A stretch of 64,000 nucleotides of DNA from assembly GCA_047972995.1 (NCBI GenBank), contig JBKEBD010000016.1:1-64000 (forward strand), read 5' to 3'. The stretch is from JBKEDC01 sp047972995 (GTDB lineage: Bacteria > Bacteroidota > Bacteroidia > Bacteroidales > Prolixibacteraceae). Below, in pieces: positions 1 to 7,340 of this stretch. Within the stretch, counting starts at the first letter, position 1. The number at the start of each line of letters is the position of its first letter. Position numbers and translations under genes: made by a program. Under the pieces are notes generated by a model that ran no database searches, was not told the origin of the DNA, and saw only the letters and a program-made list of their open reading frames with translations.

Positions 1-216
1 CGCAGCTCTAGAAGCGTCTTCTTGTACTGAGTGTTCCTCTTGCTCTGCTTCGAATTTGTTAATCCAATAGCGAAATTGACGAAGGACGATGTGATTCTCT
101 CGGCAATATTGAGTATGATTCATACCTCTTCTCTGCCATGCCTTGTAATGCTTGTGCATCCATTCCTGTTGGCGGAGTTCTATTTGTTTAATGACCGCAA
201 AGTAAGGAGGCTTAAT
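1..216 (-). CDS. IS66-family accessory protein (OrfA/TnpA-like), partial at window edge
   Basis: Reading the minus strand from about 216 down to 1 gives an open frame with the pattern W-x-x-x-HYKAW-x-x-RGM-x-x-TQYCRENHI-x-x-x-QFRYWINKFE. This is the helix-turn-helix-like core of the first protein of IS66-type insertion sequences. The frame runs off the left edge, so the rest of the element (tnpB, tnpC) should lie outside the window. The start is uncertain: the first ATG in frame is at 159, but the similarity begins upstream of it, so a non-ATG start near 216 is possible. A stop closes the frame just upstream. It abuts the 3' end of the FUSC-like gene, so the element boundary must lie close by. 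The family call comes from motif recognition only. Confidence 0.6.
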   Translation of the reverse strand, partial: MKPPYFAVIKQIELRQQEWMHKHYKAWQRRGMNHTQYCRENHIVLRQFRYWINKFEAEQEEHSVQEDASRAA

Positions 217-263
217 GAAGATGGTAAAGATGTACTTGCTCGGAGGGATACACTAATTGCATT

Positions 264-2453
264 CTATATGCGTTTGCCTGTCTGATGCCCTACTCCAACA
301 TGGCTGTGCGTCATTTTTTGATTATAGGAAAGTGCGCGCATTTGCAATTTCACATTCAATTCTGCAATATGAGCTAAGATGCGTGCTTGCTGTACCACTA
401 CTGTTTCCGAACCATTTTGCTGCAACAGATTTAGTCGTTTAATAATTGCTAGTTGCTCTTCTCGCTTGTCGTTTGCATTCTCAGGCATGGGGATTCTAAT
501 GGTTTGCATGACCGCCAAAATTTCCTCAGCCATTTCCACTAGTCCAGCACGCTGCATATCGCCACTTTCTCTTCGTAAACCCAATGCCGACAGATAAGAA
601 ATCAGCGCATGATTGTGGTAAGTTAGTTTAAGCAAACTTTCGCGTAAAACAGCTTGCTGTTTTGGTTCTATGCGCATATTTTGCCACGCCATGGCAAGTG
701 CATTGTCTGCACGATGTGATTCACGTCTCGCTACCCGATAATTGAAATCATCTTCAGGCAAACGCAGCACATGAGCTTGAATAATTCGCTGAAGATAAGC
801 CGCATTAGCATGAAAGGCTACATTCAACAATGATGGAATGCGCTTTCCTTGAAAATCGGGCCACACCAAACGAACAGTAAGTATAGCAATGACCGAGCCT
901 ATAAGCGTATCGAGCAAACGATACTCAATAAGTCCGATTCCTTGTGGTTCAACTAAATTGAAAATACAAAGCACATAGGTTGTTATGAAAATAACCGAAT
1001 AGCTATATCGTCTTCTCAACCAATAAAGAAATAGATAAGCAGAGGTAAGTAGAAATAGAATTTGCCCTTCCATGGTGGGGAGCAAATAGGCTGATGATAT
1101 GCCTAAAAGAACACCAAAGAAGGTACCAAAAACACGCTGAAAAAATCGTCGCCGTGTTTCACTAAATGTCGATTGGCAAACCACCAAAGCAGTAAGTACT
1201 ACCCAATCGCCCTGTACTAGTGCAAAAAATTCAGACACGGTGTAAGACAAAGTTAAACAGATAGACAAACGAATGGCATGACGCATACGTGGGTGCTGAA
1301 AGCTCAACTGATCTACAAATCGTTCTTTAATACTCCGATTGTCTTTGGCTAATCGTGGCATGATTACATCGGTGTTGGTTTTACCCAAACTTGTTGTTAT
1401 CTGGCTCGAACGCTTCAAATTCTGCACGATGGAGCGCAAAGGGTGGTCGTCATTTAAATGATAGTATTCCTGCTTTTCTTCTAAAGCTGTAACCGACCAT
1501 GCAATGAGCGTGGGTGCTTTATAAGGTATGCGAACTAAAATAGAATAAGCAAAAGCCTCGGAAGCTTCCCCCAACATATAGATAACCTGCCCAAGCCCCT
1601 CAAGCACCTCTCTTTCTTCCTTCGTTTGCTTAATAGCATCATAACTTTCATGACTTGACGTGGCTCGTTCGTGCAAGCCTTGCAACTGCATGAAAGAATG
1701 CAAATATAGGCTAAGCTTCTTATTCTCTCCCTCTATGTCGGCATAATTTCGCATGAGTACACGGCATTGGTCGAGCGATTCTACCAAACGAATGTTTTTT
1801 ATAGCTAAATTATGGCGAATTGTTTTCTGCAATGAAGCATCGCTCATGAAGAGTTTTGCTTTTTCCTTCTGATAAGCTGCCAAGGCTTTAAAACCGCGAG
1901 CTAATTGTTCTTCAAGCAAACGATAAGGATTCAAATAAAGCAAAAGAAGCGAAAACAGCCCATGCAACAAAGCCCCCACTGGCAATAAGATTGCAGGCAT
2001 ATACCACAAGTTGGCAGAATCTACGCTCATCATGGCATACACACCCACTAGAATTGCACCAAAGGTGATGCCTCGGAATCGCTCGTTCAATCCACCAATT
2101 AGAATAAACACGATAGAGGAAATACCTAATCCGATGCCCAATAAAATGGTATGATTTGCCAAAAGCACCACCGCAAAACTAGAGATACCAAAGCCCAACA
2201 CCTTCAATAGCAAAGCCTCGATTCGCCCTCTGGGGTGGTCGTTGGTTTCTGAAAGTGCATCTGCCAAAGCGCCCAGAGCTAGCGTACTTGCCACGTAGTT
2301 TTGTCCTGCCACTATAAATGGCACGCACATAAAAGCAATTACAAACGTGACTTTAATGGCATTTTGTCTGTCGGGACTACTCCAAAACCACCGCCGCAAA
2401 GGTTCATACCAGTTTTGTTTCGTTAGCCATACCCCAAGAAATGATTTCTGCAT
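264..2453 (-). CDS. FUSC/YccS-like inner-membrane protein
   Basis: The 729-residue protein has two hydrophobic blocks, each with several membrane helices (about residues 33-185 and 395-525). They are separated by a soluble stretch of roughly 200 residues, and a second soluble domain follows the C-terminal block. This is the architecture of the YccS/YhfK (FUSC) family, relatives of aromatic-acid efflux proteins such as AaeB. The second block has the family-type segment TRRRFFQRVFGTFFGVLLG. The substrate is unknown. The ATG at 2453 gives a sensible N-terminus. The last residues (HSHVGVGHQTGKRI) lie next to the IS66 fragment and may be read from element DNA, so the native C-terminus could have been replaced. 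It is transcribed alone, with a 260-bp gap to kdsB in which I see no other feature. Confidence 0.75.
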   Translation of the reverse strand: MQKSFLGVWLTKQNWYEPLRRWFWSSPDRQNAIKVTFVIAFMCVPFIVAGQNYVASTLALGALADALSETNDHPRGRIEALLLKVLGFGISSFAVVLLANHTILLGIGLGISSIVFILIGGLNERFRGITFGAILVGVYAMMSVDSANLWYMPAILLPVGALLHGLFSLLLLYLNPYRLLEEQLARGFKALAAYQKEKAKLFMSDASLQKTIRHNLAIKNIRLVESLDQCRVLMRNYADIEGENKKLSLYLHSFMQLQGLHERATSSHESYDAIKQTKEEREVLEGLGQVIYMLGEASEAFAYSILVRIPYKAPTLIAWSVTALEEKQEYYHLNDDHPLRSIVQNLKRSSQITTSLGKTNTDVIMPRLAKDNRSIKERFVDQLSFQHPRMRHAIRLSICLTLSYTVSEFFALVQGDWVVLTALVVCQSTFSETRRRFFQRVFGTFFGVLLGISSAYLLPTMEGQILFLLTSAYLFLYWLRRRYSYSVIFITTYVLCIFNLVEPQGIGLIEYRLLDTLIGSVIAILTVRLVWPDFQGKRIPSLLNVAFHANAAYLQRIIQAHVLRLPEDDFNYRVARRESHRADNALAMAWQNMRIEPKQQAVLRESLLKLTYHNHALISYLSALGLRRESGDMQRAGLVEMAEEILAVMQTIRIPMPENANDKREEQLAIIKRLNLLQQNGSETVVVQQARILAHIAELNVKLQMRALSYNQKMTHSHVGVGHQTGKRI

Positions 2454-2713
2454 ATTTATTTTTATTTCTTCAAATAAAAGAGTGTCAATCTGGTTGTATA
2501 GTCAGCCTACTTATTGATCGAGTTATGTTTTGTTTTAATTTGGGTTTACACAAAATAGTTACAAATCTAAATACACTTCGCCTGCTTCAAGACACTAGCT
2601 ACACTTAACAAACTGAATATTTTATTCCACCGACAAATTCACGTCCTTTATTTTACAAAATAAATACACAAAACACGACTACGATGTACCCCAAATTTTA
2701 AGTTTACATGAGT

Positions 2714-3463
2714 TTAATGTGTAACGTTCCAGAACTCCTGTGCTTTTTGCAAATCTTCAGGCGTATCAATACCTATACTTTCGTGTGCCGTTTCCGCTAT
2801 TTTAATTTTATATCCAGCTTCTAACCAGCGCAATTGTTCTAATGATTCTGCAAGCTCTAAATTCGATGGTTTAAGCTTGGTTAGCGTTTGTAACACTTCT
2901 GCTCTATAAGCATACATTCCTAAATGATAAAAGAATGATTGTTTGCTTAACCATTGTTCACGTTCAACTCCTCTCACATATGGAATAGTAGAACGGCTAA
3001 AAAGCAAGGCAAAATTCCGACTACTAAAAACCACTTTAGGTCGGTTGGGATTAAACAACGTTTCGGCATCTTCCACACGCTTTACAAGCGTGGCAATTTG
3101 CGTTGCATCATCTTTGAAACATTGTTTTATTGCATCTAATTGTTCGGCACAAACAAAAGGCTCATCGCCTTGAATATTCACCACTACATCAAAATCAATT
3201 TCCGATTTTAACTTTCGCGCAGCTTCTGCCACACGATCTGTTCCACTTGGGTGGTTCGCATCAGTCATTACCACTTTTCCGCCGAAATCCTGCACTGCTT
3301 TGGCTATACGGTCATCATCGGTGGCCACCCACACGTGCTGAAAATTTTCACTTGCCTTTTCATACACATGTTGAATAATGTATTTGCCAGCTAGTTTCTC
3401 TAGTGGTTTTCCGGGGAAGCGAGTAGATTGGAATCTCGCTGGTATTATAGCTAAAAAATTCAT
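2714..3463 (-). CDS. kdsB: 3-deoxy-manno-octulosonate cytidylyltransferase
   Basis: The enzyme activates Kdo with CTP to give CMP-Kdo for the inner core of lipopolysaccharide, in the cytoplasm. The 249-residue length is normal for the family. The nucleotide-binding N-terminus IPARFQSTRFPGKPL is clear, followed by VATDDDRI, HPSGTDRVAEA and VVNIQGDEP, the conserved stretches of KdsB. The start codon at 3463 directly precedes the IPAR motif, as in homologues. It is a single-gene unit on the minus strand. Upstream lies a palindromic stretch at 3534-3551 that contains a promoter-like TACTTTTG on both strands, which could serve this gene and the divergent response-regulator operon. Confidence 0.95.
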   Translation of the reverse strand: MNFLAIIPARFQSTRFPGKPLEKLAGKYIIQHVYEKASENFQHVWVATDDDRIAKAVQDFGGKVVMTDANHPSGTDRVAEAARKLKSEIDFDVVVNIQGDEPFVCAEQLDAIKQCFKDDATQIATLVKRVEDAETLFNPNRPKVVFSSRNFALLFSRSTIPYVRGVEREQWLSKQSFFYHLGMYAYRAEVLQTLTKLKPSNLELAESLEQLRWLEAGYKIKIAETAHESIGIDTPEDLQKAQEFWNVTH

Positions 3464-3533
3464 GCCCTAGTAGTTTATACTTATTTTTATTCCTTTTTCC
3501 TATCTGAAATTAGTCGTTTTTGCAAAGTTCTTA

Positions 3534-3551
3534 TACTTTTGTACAAAAGTA
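3534..3551. promoter_or_regulatory. Palindromic divergent promoter/operator candidate
   Basis: TACTTTTGTACAAAAGTA is a perfect 18-bp palindrome. Each half is a TAnnTTTG element, the -7 type box of Bacteroidota promoters, facing kdsB on one strand and the response-regulator cluster on the other. A clear -33 TTG at the usual spacing was not found, so it may instead be an operator. Confidence 0.4.
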
Positions 3552-3716
3552 GCAATATCTATTTTTGCTTAGTCGATATTTGGAAAGAAATCACAACATC
3601 TGCTTTAATTTAATAGATCTATCTAAATGCGGGAATGGTTTAAACATTAATCCTTAATTCAGCGTTCTTTAATTAAACACAGTCATTTTATTTAAGACAC
3701 ACAAATTCATTTTATT

Positions 3717-4085
3717 ATGTCAAAAAACATATTAGTCGCCGAAGACAATAAACTTATTCTTGAAACCATTTGCCACAAACTTAGCAAAGATGGTTATGAT
3801 GTAGTAAAAACAACCAATGGTAAAGATTGTATTGAATATATTACGGAACACAAAGACGAGGTTGACCTATTGATTACCGATTTATATATGCCATTCTTGA
3901 ACGGACATGAGGTAATCAACACCGTGAGAGAAGAATTAGGTTTGCGAATTCCTATCCTTGTTCTTTCGGCCGATGGTGCTGAAGATTCTGTTTTAAAAGC
4001 TTTTGAATTAGGTGCCGATGACTATGTTATCAAACCATTCAGCTTAAGCGAGCTTACTATTCGCATGAAAAAAATGTTACGCTAA
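3717..4085 (+). CDS. Receiver-only response regulator (CheY-like)
   Basis: The 122-residue protein is a single receiver domain with no output domain. The acidic pair E9/D10, the phosphoacceptor D55 (in LLITDLYMP), S84 and K106 (in VIKPF) are all present, so it should be phosphorylatable. No histidine kinase is encoded nearby, so the partner is elsewhere. It is the first gene of a co-directional cluster and ends 49 bp before the TPR/beta-barrel gene. By context it probably controls the downstream glycosyltransferase machine by protein-protein contact, but this is inference. Confidence 0.9.
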   Translation: MSKNILVAEDNKLILETICHKLSKDGYDVVKTTNGKDCIEYITEHKDEVDLLITDLYMPFLNGHEVINTVREELGLRIPILVLSADGAEDSVLKAFELGADDYVIKPFSLSELTIRMKKMLR

Positions 4086-4134
4086 ATTTACCCTTGTCTT
4101 AATTTAATTTCCCTTCAATTTCAAACGTTTATTT

Positions 4135-5922
4135 ATGATTTTTACACCACGCAAGATCTCGAAGTTACTTGCCACATTGTATGTTGCACTCATCTCATTA
4201 TTTATGGGGCAAAAAGCAGTAGCCCAAGTTAAAATAAATGCAGATTCGCTATTCTTAGTGGCTCGCGACTATTCTTTTGAAGGTAAATACACCAAGGCAC
4301 TACAAATTACCGATCTCATTCTAAAGCAAAATCCCGACTACTACGATGTTGCTTTGTTAAAATGTAGAATAAATGCTTGGCAAGGTTATTATGCCGATGC
4401 TGAAAAAATTGCAATGGAAGTTTTAGGAAAAGATCCTAAAAACTACGATGCTTATGATGCCTTATCAAGTATTTATTTGTGGAATAACCAAAACGAAGAA
4501 TGTATTTTAACCATCAATAGAGCTTTATACTTCTTCGAAGACGACATTAATTTGCTCAGCAAAAAAACCAAGGCTTTATTGCATCTTCAAAACTACGATG
4601 ATGCGTTAGAAATTGCAGATACACTGCTTGAACTCGACCCTGAAAACACATCTATTAAGAAGCTTTACGAGCGGGTGATAATGGAATCTAAAATTCAAGG
4701 CTCAGTAAATATCGACTCGCTTTTTATTGCTGCGCGAGATGAAGCTATAAAAGAAAATTACAGTGTATCGCGTCAAAAATCGAAAGAAATTTTGGCTATT
4801 TCCCCTAAGTATAACGATGCTCAAATTTTAATTGCTCGTACCTATGCTTGGGAAAAGAAATATGAAATAGCACAAAAAGAACTAGCCACTGTTTTGGCTG
4901 AGGATCCTGAGAATTACGATGCTATTAATTTACAAATCGATATTTATTTTTGGGATAAAAAGTACACTGTGTGCTTAAGCTCACTTGACAAAGCTTTAGA
5001 GAGTTACCCCAAAGACATTCCGCTATTGGTGAAAAAATTCAAAGTTCAAATGACATTGCACGACAACACTGGCGCCAATGAAACTTTGAAAATTATAAAA
5101 TCTATCGACCCTCAAAACAAGTCTATTAAGGAAGAAAAAAAAAAAATAGGGTTGAGTAATCCCTACAAAAATATTATTCGAGTAGAGTATAACTACGAAA
5201 CTTTTAAAGAACCATGGAAACGAATGTGGAACATGACAGGACTTGCTTACGGCAGACACACCGAGAAGTATGGCGATTATTATGCCAACATTTACATGGG
5301 CGATTTAATTCTCCCAGGCGAAACCTTTGGAACTGACTTAGGTTATCAATTAGAATTGGAATGTTATCCTAAAATTGATGACAACAACACTTTCTTCTTT
5401 GCCTATGCCTACTCGCCTAGCCCTATATTTGCTACACATAGGCTTGGTGTAGAATACTACCGAAGTTTTCTTAAGATCATTGATGCATCATTGGGCTACC
5501 GCTACATGAATTTCTCAAACGATGTTGAAGAAGTAGTAAATGTGAATGTATTCACTGCATCTGTAGCAAAATATCTAGGCAACTATTGGTTGTCTTTTCG
5601 TCCTTATTTGGTGAAGGTAAGTAACGTTGAAAATTTAAATTCTACCTACCAAATTATTTGTCGTCGCTACTTAGCTCGCCCTGAAAGTTTCGTAGGACTA
5701 ACTTTAGGTTACGGTATTAGCTCACCCGACGACAACTTTTTCCAGAATAATGCTGGAAGTGTACCTTTATATCAAACATTTACGGCACAAGCCCAATTTA
5801 AATATCGTCTAACATCTTATTTAAGTCTAGATTCTTATTTAGGATATGAAAATGCAGAATATGAGCCCAACCTGCATAGAGGACAAGTGAATTTTAGAGC
5901 TGCTATTTCATGCTTATTTTAA
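4135..5922 (+). CDS. TPR plus YaiO-type outer-membrane beta-barrel protein
   Basis: The 595-residue protein starts with a signal peptide (about residues 1-31, ending AVAQ). Two tandem helical TPR blocks of similar sequence follow (about 35-190 and 195-345), each opening with a VNIDSLFIAARD-like segment. A C-terminal beta-rich part (about 355-595) ends in phenylalanine, as expected of an outer-membrane barrel, and resembles the YaiO family. A periplasmic TPR domain joined to a barrel is the layout of polysaccharide exporters such as PgaA and BcsC, and the adjacent synthase-like gene supports such a role. A run of twelve A residues (near 5138) encodes the Lys-rich joint between the two parts and keeps the frame here. 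The stop overlaps the next gene by 13 bp. Confidence 0.75.
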   Translation: MIFTPRKISKLLATLYVALISLFMGQKAVAQVKINADSLFLVARDYSFEGKYTKALQITDLILKQNPDYYDVALLKCRINAWQGYYADAEKIAMEVLGKDPKNYDAYDALSSIYLWNNQNEECILTINRALYFFEDDINLLSKKTKALLHLQNYDDALEIADTLLELDPENTSIKKLYERVIMESKIQGSVNIDSLFIAARDEAIKENYSVSRQKSKEILAISPKYNDAQILIARTYAWEKKYEIAQKELATVLAEDPENYDAINLQIDIYFWDKKYTVCLSSLDKALESYPKDIPLLVKKFKVQMTLHDNTGANETLKIIKSIDPQNKSIKEEKKKIGLSNPYKNIIRVEYNYETFKEPWKRMWNMTGLAYGRHTEKYGDYYANIYMGDLILPGETFGTDLGYQLELECYPKIDDNNTFFFAYAYSPSPIFATHRLGVEYYRSFLKIIDASLGYRYMNFSNDVEEVVNVNVFTASVAKYLGNYWLSFRPYLVKVSNVENLNSTYQIICRRYLARPESFVGLTLGYGISSPDDNFFQNNAGSVPLYQTFTAQAQFKYRLTSYLSLDSYLGYENAEYEPNLHRGQVNFRAAISCLF

Positions 5923-7337
5923 AACTACTAGTGAAAAGAAAACATCTTATAACTGTGCTCGGATTGGGCTTAATCTGGGTCCTCATTTTAGCATCTTCCA
6001 TCTATGGCTTAATGAATGCCATAGAGAACTTCACGCCTGAAAAATTAGCTATTGAACAAGCTAAAGTGGAAACTAAATGGGTAGAACAACAAAAAGTATT
6101 AGACGATAAGAACTTAAATATTCCCTTCGGACATCAAGTTAAAGCATTAAAGCCTGTTTCTGGCGAAGTAGCCGTTCGGGTATGCCATTTCGTACGTTAT
6201 TTCCTTATTGGGCTAATCGACTTTTATATTCCCGAGCATATGGCTCCTGCGTTTAAATCAAGTGTTGAGAATATTATTGGTGTGCCGCTGCTCACCATTA
6301 TGCTTTTATTAACGCTGCTTTTCAACTCGGTGTTGCCTATTATTGGGAGCCTGTTGTTTATTATCACATTCCGAAAAGAATATAAAATAGAGTACAAAGA
6401 AAAATTGTCTAATCAATATGAAGAACGGATGATGGAATATCTCTTTGGCGACCTATCTGCCAAAGATGTTGCTTTAGAAATGCGAAAAGTGAAAAGTAAG
6501 CTCGGTAAAGATATCCTGATTGAAAATCTAATGAATTACGAACGAAACCTTTCGGGAGAATATGCCGATCGTATTCTTTTGCTTTATCGATTGATTGGCT
6601 TACACCGTTTTTCTATTCAAAAGATAAAATCAAGACATACCGACCGACGTGTGAGTGGTATCCGAGAACTTTCGAACCTCTACCCCACAGGAGCTATATC
6701 GATAATTCAAAACTATGTGAATGATAAAAACCATTTGGTGCGAAGCGAGGCTCAAATTGCATATGCCTTCCTTGACCACACGGCTTCTTATCATTTCTTA
6801 GACAATCTTGAACAAGAATTTTCCACTTGGACTCAGCTTAATATCTTGAACTATGTAAAGCTGCATGAACAAGCTGTGCCATCGTTTCAAAAGTGGCTCG
6901 ATTCACCTAATAACGACGTGCAGGATTTCTGCATTCGAATGATTCAGTATTTTCAACAAGCTGAGAGTGCTAGCGATCTTTCTACCATGGTTTATCATCA
7001 AAACAGACACACTAGAGAACAGATTTACAAAGCTATTCGAGCCTTGGAATACACCGAAGCTAAAGACATTTTGATCGGTAGATATTTCGATGAAGTGTCT
7101 CACAATAAGCTTGAAATCTTACGCACCATCAATGTTATTGGCAATGCCGATAACATTGATTTCTTGCTGCTTGCTCTTAGCGAAGAAAACAGCGTAGAAG
7201 CCATACTTCTGATTTGCCAAATCCTCATTGGATATGGTAGTTCGGGCGAGCAAGCTCTTCGAAATTATGCCGAAGAACGCGACCAAGATATGTTTAAATA
7301 CATCAATTATGTAACCCTAAAAGATAGCGCAGCATAA
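5910..7337 (+). CDS. HEAT-repeat inner-membrane protein
   Basis: The 475-residue protein has an N-terminal membrane helix (about residues 10-33) and a strongly hydrophobic stretch near 122-153. From about 220 to 460 it continues with a cytoplasm-type alpha-helical repeat region that reads like HEAT repeats (for example RRVSGIRELSNLYPTGAI and HLVRSEAQIAYAFLD). No enzymatic motif is visible. It overlaps the preceding barrel gene by 13 bp and ends 3 bp before the glycosyltransferase gene, so the three are almost certainly co-translated. A scaffold that links the response regulator to the synthase is plausible but unproven. An alternative GTG start lies seven codons downstream. Confidence 0.65.
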   Translation: MLILKLLVKRKHLITVLGLGLIWVLILASSIYGLMNAIENFTPEKLAIEQAKVETKWVEQQKVLDDKNLNIPFGHQVKALKPVSGEVAVRVCHFVRYFLIGLIDFYIPEHMAPAFKSSVENIIGVPLLTIMLLLTLLFNSVLPIIGSLLFIITFRKEYKIEYKEKLSNQYEERMMEYLFGDLSAKDVALEMRKVKSKLGKDILIENLMNYERNLSGEYADRILLLYRLIGLHRFSIQKIKSRHTDRRVSGIRELSNLYPTGAISIIQNYVNDKNHLVRSEAQIAYAFLDHTASYHFLDNLEQEFSTWTQLNILNYVKLHEQAVPSFQKWLDSPNNDVQDFCIRMIQYFQQAESASDLSTMVYHQNRHTREQIYKAIRALEYTEAKDILIGRYFDEVSHNKLEILRTINVIGNADNIDFLLLALSEENSVEAILLICQILIGYGSSGEQALRNYAEERDQDMFKYINYVTLKDSAA

Positions 7338-7340
7338 ATT

